Part shown: one piece after another, positions 47,787-57,155 of the stretch
How positions within the stretch are numbered: the stretch's first letter is position 1
Layout: every line of letters begins with the position of its first letter
Assembly: GCA_963766605.1 (NCBI GenBank)
Contig: CAVYAT010000002.1
Location: 186,001 to 250,000, forward strand
From: AC-49 sp963766605
GTDB lineage: Bacteria > Actinomycetota > Thermoleophilia > Solirubrobacterales > Solirubrobacteraceae
Length of the DNA: 64,000 nucleotides
Direction: 5' to 3'
Translations under genes and position numbers: made by a program
Notes under the pieces: generated by a model
What the model was told of the DNA's origin: nothing
Database searches by the model: none
The model's input: only the letters and a program-made list of their open reading frames with translations

Positions 47787-49252
47787 CAGGCCAGGGATTC
47801 AAGCAGCGCGTCGACCAGCCCATCCGGCGTGTGGACGGTCGCCTCGAGCCCCGGCTGTAGGCCGTGGGCGCGTAGCACGTCGCTGGTCGCGGGGCCGATC
47901 GAGCACAGCCTCGGCCCGTCGCGCAGCGCATCGGCGCCGCCGGCCGCGGTGACCAGTGCGTCGACGGTCGAGGCCGACGTGAACAGCGCGTCGGCGGCGC
48001 CCAGGACCGCGGCCCGTGTCGCGTCGTCCAGCGGCTGGGCGACGGTGCGGTACACGGCCACGATGTCGACCTGCGCGCCGCGCTCGCGCAGCGCGTCGGG
48101 CAGCACGTCGCGCCCTGTCTGGGCGCGGACGATGAGCGCGCGCGCCACCCGCATGTCGCCGAGCATCTCGGCCAGACCCTCGGCGACCGAGCGCTGGGGC
48201 ACGATGTCGGGCTCGATGCCGCCGGCGCGCAGCGCGGCCGCCGTCCCGGGACCGATCGCCGCGATCCGCGGACCGGCGAGGTCGCGGGCGTCGCGGACCA
48301 GCTCCAGCAGCCGCCCGACGCCGTTGGGACTCGTCACGCACAGCAGGTCGTAGTCGGCCAGGCGCGGCAACGTCGCCTTCAGCGGCTCGATCGCGATCGC
48401 CGGCGCCTGCACGACATCGGCGCCCAACGCGCGCAGCCGTGCGACGAGCGCGCTGGCCTGCGGGCGCGCGCGCAGGACCGCGACGCTGCGGCCGGCGAGC
48501 GGGCGATCGCCGAGCCACTGCAGCTGCTCGTGCAGCGCGGCGACCGGGCCGACGATCGTGATCGACGGCGCCGCGATCGCTTCCTGCTGCGCGCGCTCCG
48601 CGATCGTCTCGAGCGTTGCCAGCAGCGTGCGCTGGCCCGCGAACGTGCCGCGCTCCACGATCGCCGCGGGCTCGTCGGCGCCGCGCCCCGCGGCGATCAG
48701 CGAGTCGGCGATGTGGCCGAGCTGGCGGACACCCATGTAGAAGACGAGCGTTCCCGGAAACGCCGCGAGCGCCGCCCAGTCGATCGCCGTCTCGGGCTTG
48801 CCCGGGTCCTCATGGCCGGTGACGAACGCGACGGCGCTGGCGAGCCCCCGCTGGGTCACCGGGATGCCCGCATACGCAGACGCCGCGACGCCGGCCGTGA
48901 CGCCCGGCACGACCTCGAACGCGATCCCGTCCGTCGCGAGCACGAGCGCCTCCTCGCCGCCGCGCCCGAACACGAACGGATCGCCGCCTTTGAGCCGCAC
49001 GACGGTGCGCCCGGCGCGGGCGTGCTCGAGGAGCAGCATGTTGGTGTCGTCCTGGGGGACCTGAGCACCGCCGCCGCGCTTGCCGACGTCGATGACGATC
49101 GCGTCCTCGCGCGCGCCGTCGAGCGCCCCCGGCGCGATCAGCTGGTCGTGCAGGATCACGTCGGCCTGGGCGATCAGCTCGCGAGCGCGGACCGTCATCA
49201 GCCCCGGGTCGCCCGGCCCCGCGCCGACCAGGTACACGCGCCCGGCGCTCAC
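47786..49252 (-). CDS. cobA-hemD: Uroporphyrinogen-III C-methyltransferase/uroporphyrinogen-III synthase fusion
   Basis: A 488-residue two-domain enzyme. N-terminal CobA/SUMT (about 1-240): VYLVGAGPGDPGLMTVRA, VRLKGGDPFVFGRGGEE, VVPGVTAGVAASAYAGIPVTQRGLAS, TLVFYMGVRQ. C-terminal HemD (about 250-488): SVAVLRARPQASALVARLRALGADVVQAPAIAIEP, CVTSPNGV, IVRAQTGRDVLPDALRERGAQVDIVAVYRTV, FTSASTVDAL. Together they cyclise hydroxymethylbilane and methylate the product to precorrin-2, the branch to siroheme/B12. The GTG start overlaps hemC (GTGA). This fusion is common in actinobacteria. Confidence 0.96.
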   Translation of the reverse strand: MSAGRVYLVGAGPGDPGLMTVRARELIAQADVILHDQLIAPGALDGAREDAIVIDVGKRGGGAQVPQDDTNMLLLEHARAGRTVVRLKGGDPFVFGRGGEEALVLATDGIAFEVVPGVTAGVAASAYAGIPVTQRGLASAVAFVTGHEDPGKPETAIDWAALAAFPGTLVFYMGVRQLGHIADSLIAAGRGADEPAAIVERGTFAGQRTLLATLETIAERAQQEAIAAPSITIVGPVAALHEQLQWLGDRPLAGRSVAVLRARPQASALVARLRALGADVVQAPAIAIEPLKATLPRLADYDLLCVTSPNGVGRLLELVRDARDLAGPRIAAIGPGTAAALRAGGIEPDIVPQRSVAEGLAEMLGDMRVARALIVRAQTGRDVLPDALRERGAQVDIVAVYRTVAQPLDDATRAAVLGAADALFTSASTVDALVTAAGGADALRDGPRLCSIGPATSDVLRAHGLQPGLEATVHTPDGLVDALLESLA

Positions 49253-50076
49253 GCCATCTCCTGCGCGCGGCGCAGCAGCTCGCCTGCGCCGGCGGCCAGC
49301 AACTGCGCCGCCGCGTCGTCGCCCTGCGCGGTCATCCACTCCGACCCATCGGGCAGCCCGACCCACGCGCGCAGCACCCCGTCGGCGCCGACATGGGCGC
49401 CGAGCGGCGTGTCGCAGCTGCCGCCCAGCTCGCGCGCGCACGCGCGCTCGGCGAGCAGATCGGCCAGCGCGCGGTCGTCGGTGATCGCGGCGACACGCTG
49501 CGCCTCGCCGGCCCGCGTCTGCAGGACGAGCGCGCCCTGCCCTGGCGCCGGGACGAGCTCGTCGAGCACTGCGCCGGCGTCGTCGGCCCGATCCAGCCGC
49601 GCGAGCCCGGCCATCGCGAGCACGAGCGCGTCGGCCTCGCCGGCGGCGAGCTTGCGCAGGCGCGTGTCGACGTTGCCGCGCAGCGAGACAAGCTCGAGGT
49701 CGGGTCGCAGCGCGGCGAGCTGGGCGCGGCGGCGGATCGAGCTCGTGCCGATGCGCGCGCCGCCGGGCAGCTCGTCCAGCGACGTCGCGCCGACCAGGGC
49801 GTCGCGCGCGTCCGCGCGCGCCGTTGTTCCCGCCAGCTCGAGTTCGCCGGGCATCTCGATCGGCACGTCCTTGGCGCTGTGGACCGCGACGTCGGCGCCG
49901 CCGTCGCGGAGTGCGGCCTCGATGTCGGTCACCCAGCGTGCTTTGTCACCGCCGGCCTCGCCGCGATCACCCGCCGTGCTGACAACGACGATCTCGTGGT
50001 CGCCACCCCCCAGCAACGCGGCGACCGCGTTGGCCTGGGCCAGCGCGAGCGCGCTGCCCCGGGTGGCGATTCTCAC
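49249..50076 (-). CDS. hemC: Porphobilinogen deaminase
   Basis: A 275-residue hydroxymethylbilane synthase. It opens directly with RIATRGSALALAQANAV and has VHSAKDVP, IGTSSIRRRAQL, SLRGNVDTRLRKLAAGEADALVLAMAGLARL, PAPGQGAL and the dipyrromethane-attachment Cys in LGGSCDTPLGAH. At 275 residues it is shorter than the usual about 310, mostly in domain 3. The GTG start overlaps the hemA stop. Confidence 0.96.
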   Translation of the reverse strand: MRIATRGSALALAQANAVAALLGGGDHEIVVVSTAGDRGEAGGDKARWVTDIEAALRDGGADVAVHSAKDVPIEMPGELELAGTTARADARDALVGATSLDELPGGARIGTSSIRRRAQLAALRPDLELVSLRGNVDTRLRKLAAGEADALVLAMAGLARLDRADDAGAVLDELVPAPGQGALVLQTRAGEAQRVAAITDDRALADLLAERACARELGGSCDTPLGAHVGADGVLRAWVGLPDGSEWMTAQGDDAAAQLLAAGAGELLRRAQEMA

Positions 50077-51383
50077 GGGTGGGCCGGGTGCTCGATCGGC
50101 TCCGCGTCGGCCGTCTCGGGCTTCGTCGCGGTGTCGTCGAGCCCGAACAGCTCGGCCAGCGCCTTCATCCGGCCGTGCCCGGCGCTCGACTTCAGCCGAA
50201 TCGTCGGCTCGTGCAGCAGCCGTGACACGATCGCCTTGGACAGCGCGTCGATGCGGGCGAGGTCGCGCGGCGACGCCGACTCCCAGCGGCCGACGTTCTC
50301 GGCCACGACCTGCTCGGCGATCTCGTCTCCGCGGCGGCGCAGCGCGGCGATCGTCGGGCGGACCTCGAGGTGCCCGAGCCAGCCGGCGAAGCGCTTGATC
50401 TCATCCTCGACGATCGCGTCGGCCGCCTCGCGCTCGGACTCACGGACGCGCAGGTTGTTCGCGACGACCTCCTGGAGGTCATCCATGTCGTACAGCGAGA
50501 CGCCGTCGAGGTCCCCGCACTCGGGGTCGATGTCGCGGGGCACGGCGAGGTCGATCAGCAGCAGCGGCTGGTCGCGCATCTCGACGACCGCGGCCAGTTC
50601 CTCGGCGCCGACGATCGGGTGCGGCGACGACGTCGAGGAGACGACGATGTCGGCCGTGCGCAGCTCGTGGGGCAGCGCCTCGAGACCGACGACCCGCCCA
50701 CCGACGCGCTCGGCCATCGCGCGGGCGCGGTCGGCGTGGCGGTTGGCGACGTGGATCGTGCTCACGCCCCGCTCGGCCAGTGCCGCGGCGGTCAGCTCGC
50801 TCGTCTCGCCCGCGCCGATGACCAGCACCTCGCGGTCGCGCAGGTCGCCGACGGCGTCGCGCGCCAGGTCGACGGCGACGCTGGAGATGCTCACCCGGCG
50901 CCCGGTGATCGCCGTCTCGGCGCGCACGCGCTTGCCGGTCTGCAGCGCCGCGGTGAACAGGCGGTTGGTCAACGGACCGCTGGTGCCGCTGTCGAGCGCG
51001 GTCTCATACGACCGCTTGACCTGGCCCTGGACCTCGTTCTCGCCGACGATCATCGACTCGAGGCCGCTGGTGACGCGGAACAGCTGGCGCGCGGCGTCGC
51101 AGTTGCGCGGCGCGTAGGCGATCCCGGCCAGCTCGGTCGGGCGGATACCGCCCTGGGTCGCCATCGCGGCGAGCACGCTGCCCTCGGCGATGACCGGATC
51201 CCCGACGACGAGGTACAGCTCGGTGCGGTTGCAGGTCGAGATCGCGACCGCCTCGCGGACCTCAGGCCCCTCGAGCAGCGCCGTCGTAAACCGCCGCGCC
51301 GAGGTCTCCGTCAGGGCGATTCGCTCGCGCAGCGCGACCGGGGCCGTCTTGTGCGAGATGCCCAGAGCCAACAGTTCACTCAT
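50073..51383 (-). CDS. hemA: Glutamyl-tRNA reductase
   Basis: The first enzyme of C5-pathway tetrapyrrole synthesis. About 436 residues. It has LLALGISHKTAPVALRERIAL, the catalytic Cys in VAISTCNRTELYLV, LESMIVGENEVQGQVKRSY, the NADPH domain VLVIGAGETSELTAAALAERGV, and the dimerisation helix. Two ATGs are close: 51383 (GGAG 6 bases upstream) and 51395 (GGGGAG 8 bases upstream). I use 51383, which matches family length. Both overlap the ccmD-like ORF, linking heme synthesis to cytochrome c maturation. Confidence 0.96.
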   Translation of the reverse strand: MSELLALGISHKTAPVALRERIALTETSARRFTTALLEGPEVREAVAISTCNRTELYLVVGDPVIAEGSVLAAMATQGGIRPTELAGIAYAPRNCDAARQLFRVTSGLESMIVGENEVQGQVKRSYETALDSGTSGPLTNRLFTAALQTGKRVRAETAITGRRVSISSVAVDLARDAVGDLRDREVLVIGAGETSELTAAALAERGVSTIHVANRHADRARAMAERVGGRVVGLEALPHELRTADIVVSSTSSPHPIVGAEELAAVVEMRDQPLLLIDLAVPRDIDPECGDLDGVSLYDMDDLQEVVANNLRVRESEREAADAIVEDEIKRFAGWLGHLEVRPTIAALRRRGDEIAEQVVAENVGRWESASPRDLARIDALSKAIVSRLLHEPTIRLKSSAGHGRMKALAELFGLDDTATKPETADAEPIEHPAHP

Positions 51384-51567
51384 GACCTGCTCCATGACCC
51401 GTTCTCCCCTGCTCGTCCGCGAGCTCGTTGAGTTCGATCAACTCACGCTCGAAGCGGGTCAACTTATACGCCATGATCGAAACGTAGATCAAGAGCAGGG
51501 CGAGGAACACCAGATACGCGCCGGCCACGTACTCGCTGTGATCGGGGAAGTGGATGTTGGCGATCAT
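51376..51567 (-). CDS. ccmD: CcmD-like small heme-exporter subunit
   Basis: A 63-residue protein with one membrane span (AGAYLVFLALLLIYVSIMAYKL) and a charged cytoplasmic C-terminus (TRFERELIELNELADEQ). Size, topology and position after ccmC match CcmD, which helps release holo-CcmE from the CcmABC complex. Sequence conservation in CcmD is low, so the call is mostly from context. The ATG overlaps the ccmC stop (ATGA), and its end overlaps the hemA start. Confidence 0.8.
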   Translation of the reverse strand: MIANIHFPDHSEYVAGAYLVFLALLLIYVSIMAYKLTRFERELIELNELADEQGRTGHGAGHE

Positions 51568-52295
51568 GAGCTCGGCAGCGACGGCGCGGCCGACCGGCGT
51601 CCGGGGGTCAGCGCCTCATCGGGGGCGATCTTGCGCCGCAGCGAGCGCAGCTGCGCGTGGACGCTCTTCGCCGTCATCTCGTACTTCCACAGCGTGATGT
51701 AGAGCAGCGTCATCGCCAGCAGCGAGACGAGAAACGTGATCCGCATCTCGGGCGGCAGGTTGCCGGCGCTGCCCAGCACGCGCGGGTGAGACAGCGGCTG
51801 GGCGAGGCGCACGGCGATGAAGTTCAGCGGCACGAAGGCGCCGCAGGTGATCGCGAACACCGACGCGTAGCGCGCCTGCTTCTCGGGATCCTCGATCGAG
51901 AAGCGCAGCGGCTGATAGGTCGCGTAGAGCAGGAAGATGATCAGGAAGCTGACCAGCGTCGGCTCGTCCCAGACCCACCAGTGTCCCCACGCGGCGCGGG
52001 CCCAGATCGAGCCGGTCAGCAGCACGCCGATGCCGAGGATCAGCGCCATGTGGATCGCCACGTAGGAGCGGATGTCCCAGCGCCGGTCGCCGGTCCGCAG
52101 GTGGAAGATGGCGCAGATCCCGCCGAACACGAACCCGCACAGCGCGACGATAGCCATCGGCACGTGCAGGTAGAAGATCTTCTGGACGAACCCCTGATCG
52201 GCGTCCTCGGGCGCGTAGAAGAACGCCAGCGAAAACGCCGTAATGACGCTGATGACGGTGGCGATCGAGAGCGCGCGCAGGCGCTTGCCGTACAT
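51564..52295 (-). CDS. ccmC: Cytochrome c maturation protein CcmC
   Basis: A 243-residue heme-handling membrane protein with six helices. It has the tryptophan-rich motif WGHWWVWDEPTLV near residues 110-120 on the outer face, with flanking heme-ligand histidines in YLHVPMA and QPLSHPRVLG. It loads heme onto CcmE in system I maturation. The ATG at 52295 is chosen over an upstream frame that reads through the ccmB end. It is 7 bases after the ccmB stop. Confidence 0.95.
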   Translation of the reverse strand: MYGKRLRALSIATVISVITAFSLAFFYAPEDADQGFVQKIFYLHVPMAIVALCGFVFGGICAIFHLRTGDRRWDIRSYVAIHMALILGIGVLLTGSIWARAAWGHWWVWDEPTLVSFLIIFLLYATYQPLRFSIEDPEKQARYASVFAITCGAFVPLNFIAVRLAQPLSHPRVLGSAGNLPPEMRITFLVSLLAMTLLYITLWKYEMTAKSVHAQLRSLRRKIAPDEALTPGRRSAAPSLPSS

Positions 52296-52302
52296 GTGGG
52301 AG

Positions 52303-52970
52303 TCAGTCCTCCAAGAGGTAATCGAAGACCGCGTAGGCGACGAGGCCGAACACAAGATCATAGAGCGCGATGGTCAGCGGCCAGCGCGCTGCCAGTGCGT
52401 GCGCGCCAGCTTGTGCCAGCAGCGGCGTGGTGCCCTTGGCGGCGCAGATCAGGACCGGGATCAACAGCGGCAGCGCGATCAGCGGGACCAGGAGATCGCG
52501 GGCGCGCGACTGGATCGCCAGCGCGCCGACGAGCGTGCCGACGATCGCGATCCCGATGTCGGCGAGCACGAGCAGGAGGACGAGCTCGCCGACGCCCGAG
52601 ATCGACGGGCCGAGCAGCAGCAGCACGAACGCCGGCACCGCGACGACCTGGACCGCCACGAGGTAGGCCAGCAGCGCGGTCGCCTTGGCCACGAACATCG
52701 CCGTGCGGTCGACCGGCGCGAGCAGGAAGCCGTCGAAGCCGCCCTCCTCGCGGTCGGCCACGAACAGCCGCGCGATGCCGAGCATCGCGCCGAGCAGCAG
52801 CGTGACCCACAGCACGCCCGACGCGAGGTCACCCGCGATCTCGCCGCGTTGCAACGCGAAGTGGAAGACCACGAACGTCGTGATGGAGAACAGCGCCATC
52901 GCCGGGACCGACTGCGGGGTGCGCAGCTCGAGGCGCAGCTCCTTGCGCAGGACGGCCGATGTCGCGCGCC

Positions 52971-52974
<4 letters not shown>
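52303..52974 (-). CDS. ccmB: Heme exporter subunit CcmB
   Basis: A 223-residue six-helix ABC permease subunit: N-terminal LRKELRLELRTPQSVPAMALFSITTFVVFHFAL, ADREEGGFDGFLLAPVDR, and a long hydrophobic second half with DIGIAIVGTLVGALAIQSRARDLLVPLIALPLLIPV. It works with CcmA ATPase to free CcmE-heme. The GTG start overlaps the ccmA stop (GTGA). Confidence 0.95.
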
Positions 52975-53634
<660 letters not shown>

Positions 53635-53657
<23 letters not shown>

Positions 53658-54120
53658 CCTCGTGATGCAGCGTCTGTTCGATGTGGCGCAGCGCGGGGGC
53701 GAGGACGCCGAACAGCTCGCTGATCGCCTTCGGGCTGCCGGGGAAGTTGACGATCAGCGTCTGGGCGGCGATCCCCGAGACGCCCCGGCTGAGCATGCCC
53801 ATCGGGGTCTGCTTCATCGACTCCGCGCGGAATGCCTCGGCGATCCCCGGCGCCGGGCGCTCGATCACCGCGCTCGTCGCCTCCGGGGTGACGTCGTCGG
53901 GCGTGAAGCCGGTGCCGCCGGTCGTGAACAGGAACGTGAACTCGTCGTCGACGTAGTGGTGCAGCCGATCCTCGATCAGCGCGTAGTCGTCGGGCACGAC
54001 CTCCATCGACTCGACATCGCAGCCGGCGGCCTCGGCGAGCTCGGCCAGCAGTGGTCCCGACACGTCCTCGGTCTCGCGCCGTGAGACGGAGCTGGAAATC
54101 GTCAGGACACAGGTGCGCAC
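53635..54120 (-). CDS. Molybdopterin adenylyltransferase-like (MogA/MoaB)
   Basis: A 161-residue MPT-binding domain protein: VLTISSSVSRRETEDVSGPLL, FLFTTGGTGFTPDDVTPEATSAVIERPAPGIAEAFR, LSRGVSGIAAQTLIVNFPGSPKAISELF. It adenylates molybdopterin in molybdenum cofactor synthesis. MogA and MoaB cannot be told apart here. The GTG at 54120 has TAGCCT 6 bases upstream. It runs into ccmA by overlap, an odd start for a heme operon. moaC is 9 kb away at the window edge. Confidence 0.93.
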
Positions 54121-54126
54121 GCCGTA

Positions 54127-54164
54127 AGGCTAGTCGGCCGGTGACCCACGAGATGATCTAGCCT
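54127..54164. promoter_or_regulatory. Divergent leaderless -10 pair (TAGCCT twice)
   Basis: TAGCCT on the minus strand (54127-54132) is 6 bases before the mog GTG at 54120. The same hexamer on the plus strand (54159-54164) is 7 bases before the ATG at 54172. All promoter functions for both genes must fit in 51 bases. Confidence 0.55.
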
Positions 54165-54171
54165 GCCCCCG

Positions 54172-55281
54172 ATGTCACCGGCGTCGAGCTTCAGGGATCC
54201 GGGCTTCGACGGCGCCGGGCTGACGATGGTCGCCGAGCAATGCTCGTTGCTGGGCGGGATGGAGCGCGTCGCCGCGGTCGTGCTCGATCGCTGGCCGGCG
54301 ACCGAGGTGGTGTCGGGCCGGTTCCTCGCCGATCCCGGACCGACGCTGTTTCCGACCGCGCGCCACGTCGACCTGCCGGGGTCGCGCGTCCATCATCTCG
54401 CGCCGCTGCACGGCCGCCGGCTCCGCCGCGCGGCGGCACCTGACGGCGAGATCGTGCTCGCACTGCACTCCAGCGGCTGGGCACTCGCCCCGCGGTTCGC
54501 GCCTGGGGTGCCCGTCGTCGCCTACACCAACGGCGTTCCGCGCTGGCTCGGGCCGGCCGCACCCGACTACGTGCGCGAACGCCGCTGGCCGATCCGCGCC
54601 GCGGCGCGTGCGACCGCGCCGCTGCAGCGCGCCCATCAGCGACGGTTGCGCGAGCGCGCCGACGTCCTGCTCGCGCCCTCGCGCGCTGCGGCGGCCACGC
54701 TGACGCAGCCTGTCCGGCTGGTCCACGCGCCGGTCGCGACGGCCGCCTTCGCCGGCGAGGGCGATCCCGAGGGCCACGTCATCGCGGTCGCCCGCCTCGT
54801 CGCCCACAAGCGCCTGGACCTGCTCGTCGAAGCGATGCGCGGCCGGCCCGAACGCCTCGTCATCGTCGGGACCGGACCGCAGCGCGGACACCTGGGGCGC
54901 CTCGCGCCGGCCAACGTCACGTTCGCCGGGCGTGTCGGCGACGACGAGCTCGCCGAGTTGCTGCACGGCGCGCGCGCGTTGGTGGCGCCCGCGTCGGAGG
55001 AGTTCGGCATCGCGATGGCCGAGGCCCACGCGGCCGGCGTGCCGGTGATCGCGCCGCGCGCCGGTGGCGCGATCGACATCGTGTCCGATCCGCGAACCGG
55101 GCGCCTGCTCGACGACGTGACGCCGGCCACGATCGCCGCCGCCCTCGACGACGTGCCGTTCGATCCGGCCGCGTGCCGGGCGAGCGCGGCGCGGTTCGAC
55201 GAGGAGCGCTTCGTCGAACAGCTCGGGGAGATCTTCGACACGCTGCTGGGCCTCAAGGCGCCGCTGTCGCTGGCGGTCTGA
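54172..55281 (+). CDS. GT4-family glycosyltransferase
   Basis: A 369-residue GT-B glycosyltransferase. The acceptor half begins TMVAEQCSLLGGMERVAAVVLDRW. The donor half has VIAVARLVAHKRLDLLVEAMRGRPERLVIVGTGP and the GT4 E-x7-E signature PASEEFGIAMAEAHAAGVPVIAPRAGGAIDIV. No signal or membrane span, so it is a cytoplasmic or peripheral enzyme using a nucleotide sugar. It opens a 54-62 kb set of glycan genes. Its end overlaps the next, convergent GT4 gene by 29 bases. The sugar and acceptor are unknown. Confidence 0.9.
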   Translation: MSPASSFRDPGFDGAGLTMVAEQCSLLGGMERVAAVVLDRWPATEVVSGRFLADPGPTLFPTARHVDLPGSRVHHLAPLHGRRLRRAAAPDGEIVLALHSSGWALAPRFAPGVPVVAYTNGVPRWLGPAAPDYVRERRWPIRAAARATAPLQRAHQRRLRERADVLLAPSRAAAATLTQPVRLVHAPVATAAFAGEGDPEGHVIAVARLVAHKRLDLLVEAMRGRPERLVIVGTGPQRGHLGRLAPANVTFAGRVGDDELAELLHGARALVAPASEEFGIAMAEAHAAGVPVIAPRAGGAIDIVSDPRTGRLLDDVTPATIAAALDDVPFDPAACRASAARFDEERFVEQLGEIFDTLLGLKAPLSLAV

Positions 55282-56455
55282 CCGCCGCCGCCTGCACCGC
55301 CTCGACGAACCGCCGCGCCGGTTGCGTGGCGAGGACCGATTGGGCGGCGGCCAGACCGGCGGCTCGCGCGGCCTCCCACGGTCCCGGCGCCAACAGCGCC
55401 GCCAGCGCCGTCGCCCATGCCTGCGGGTCGCCGTGCGGGGCGACACGCTGCGACGCCGGGACGAACTCGCGCAGGCCACCGGTGTCCGACGCCAGGACCG
55501 GGATGCCGGCCGCCATCGCCTCAAACGCGACGCGCCCCCACGGCTCGGGCAGCTGCGACGGGACGATCACCGCGCTGCACCCGTCGAGCAGATCGGCGGT
55601 CTCGGCCGGGGTCGTGCGGACCTCGACGTCGGCGCGGCGCAGCAGCGCGGCCGGCAACGGTGCCTCACGGCCGCCGTCGCCGGCCTGGACGATGAGCCGG
55701 CGTCCCGCCCGCAGGCTCATGGCGATCGGCGCCAGTAGGTCGACGCCCTTGTCACGCGTCCACAGCGAGCTGACGGCGAGGATCGGGCCGTCGATGTCGC
55801 CGGCCGCCGCTGCGGGCGCCGTGAGCGCAGGGGCAACGACGATCGGCCGGCGCCCGCAGGTCGCCGCGGTGGTGTCGGCGAGGAGCCGGCTCGGCGCGAC
55901 GAGCACCGCCGCGCGCGCGAGCGCCTCGCGCTGGCCGTCGGCGTGGGCCACGCGGGCTGCGCGCTGCTGGGGGTCCAGCGCCAGCGTGCGCGGACAGGCC
56001 CGGCAGCCCGACTCGGGCCGGCATTGAGAATCGAGTACGAACCGCCAGTGGCAGAGCGTCTCGTAGCCGTGCAGTCGCAGCACGAGCGGGACATCCGCCG
56101 CCGCGGCCGCAAGCATGACGCCGGGTGCGGCGGTGCCCGACGTGACGACGACATCCGGCCGCCGCGCGGCCGTTCTGTCGCGTACGGCCTCACCGAGCAT
56201 GTCGGAGCGCGCGACCCGTTCGCGCCAATCCCAGAACGCACGGCGCCGCCGCGGCGGGGTGACCGGCGACCAGCCGATCTCGCGCGCTGGCGATCCGACC
56301 GCCACGCGCTCGGGCGAGCCGAGGCCCAGCGTGCGGACCCGATGCCCGGCGGCGGCGACGGCGGCCGCCTCTTCGACGAAGGCGCGCTCGGTGCCCCCGA
56401 GCGGCGGTAGCACGCGCTCGGCGGCGAACACGACATCGAGCGGGCGAGCCGGCAC
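55253..56455 (-). CDS. GT4-family glycosyltransferase with Cys cluster
   Basis: A 400-residue GT4 enzyme. N-terminal: LDVVFAAERVLPPLGGTERAFVEEAAAVAAAG. Near residue 155 it has C-x5-C-x2-C-P (SQCRPESGCRACP), a cluster often seen in GT4 enzymes of O-antigen or lipoglycan loci and shared with the gene at 60990. Donor half: ILAVSSLWTRDKGVDLLAPIA, then VPSQLPEPWGRVAFEAMAAGIPVLASDTGGLREFV. The GTG at 56455 is chosen as the nearest start before the acceptor-domain strand. Divergent from the PIG-L gene by 28 bases. Confidence 0.88.
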   Translation of the reverse strand: MPARPLDVVFAAERVLPPLGGTERAFVEEAAAVAAAGHRVRTLGLGSPERVAVGSPAREIGWSPVTPPRRRRAFWDWRERVARSDMLGEAVRDRTAARRPDVVVTSGTAAPGVMLAAAAADVPLVLRLHGYETLCHWRFVLDSQCRPESGCRACPRTLALDPQQRAARVAHADGQREALARAAVLVAPSRLLADTTAATCGRRPIVVAPALTAPAAAAGDIDGPILAVSSLWTRDKGVDLLAPIAMSLRAGRRLIVQAGDGGREAPLPAALLRRADVEVRTTPAETADLLDGCSAVIVPSQLPEPWGRVAFEAMAAGIPVLASDTGGLREFVPASQRVAPHGDPQAWATALAALLAPGPWEAARAAGLAAAQSVLATQPARRFVEAVQAAAVRPPATAAP

Positions 56456-56483
56456 GGCGCCATCGTCGCCGATACTGCCGCTC

Positions 56484-57155
56484 TTGCGCCACGACCGCCA
56501 CGCACCGGCCGTCGTCCTGTCGCCGCACCTCGACGATGCGGTGCTGTGCGTCTTCACCGTGCTGAGCGGCCCGGGCGACGTCATCGTCGTCAACGTATGC
56601 GACGGGATGCCGGCCGCCGGCTCGGCGACGGCATGGGTACGCGCGTGCGGCGGCAGGGACAACGCCGAGCAGATGCGCGCGCGCCTCACCGAGGACCGCG
56701 CGGCGATGGCGATGGTCGGGCGCGAGGCGATCGGACTTGGCTTCCTCGACAGTGACGAGCGCGAGCCCGACGCGAACTCCGAGCAGATCGCGACGGCGCT
56801 GCACGACCTGGTGCCGGCCGCCTCGCGACTGCTGGCCCCGGTCGGTATCGGCGGCCACGTCGACCATCTGCGCACGCAGGCCGCGGCGATGTCGGTGGCG
56901 GGCGAGCTGCCGGTGGAGCTCTACGCAGACATGCCCTACGCGCTGAGCGCCAAGTGGGAGCCGGCGCTGGCGCGCGTGCCGGCCCCGCGCACGCAAGTCG
57001 TTGCGCTCGACGCCGCGACGCGCGCGGCGAAGGCCCGGGCGGTCGACTGCTACGCGACGCAGGTCGGCGCGCTGGCCGGCGGTCCCGGCCGGCGGTTCGG
57101 CGATGACGCCTGGCGTTTCGAGGTCCGCTGGTCGGTCATGGCGCCCACGGGATGA
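56484..57155 (+). CDS. PIG-L/LmbE-family deacetylase
   Basis: A zinc-dependent N-deacetylase of GlcNAc conjugates, about 223 residues. Motif PHLDDAVLC near residue 12 (usual P-H-x-D-D), LGFLDSDE in the middle, and H-x-D-H in GIGGHVDHLRTQAAAM supply the metal ligands. The start is uncertain. No ATG or GTG lies close before the motif, and the TTG at 56484 gives a sensible N-terminus (RHDRHAPAVVLSPHLDD). Its end overlaps the PP-loop gene by 20 bases, convergent. The family includes MshB and lipid-sugar deacetylases. Confidence 0.85.
   Translation: MRHDRHAPAVVLSPHLDDAVLCVFTVLSGPGDVIVVNVCDGMPAAGSATAWVRACGGRDNAEQMRARLTEDRAAMAMVGREAIGLGFLDSDEREPDANSEQIATALHDLVPAASRLLAPVGIGGHVDHLRTQAAAMSVAGELPVELYADMPYALSAKWEPALARVPAPRTQVVALDAATRAAKARAVDCYATQVGALAGGPGRRFGDDAWRFEVRWSVMAPTG

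Noticed and set aside
54172..54230. Signal peptide at the start of the first GT4 protein
   Set aside because: The N-terminus has Asp, Arg and Glu within the first 30 residues and no hydrophobic core of sufficient length.
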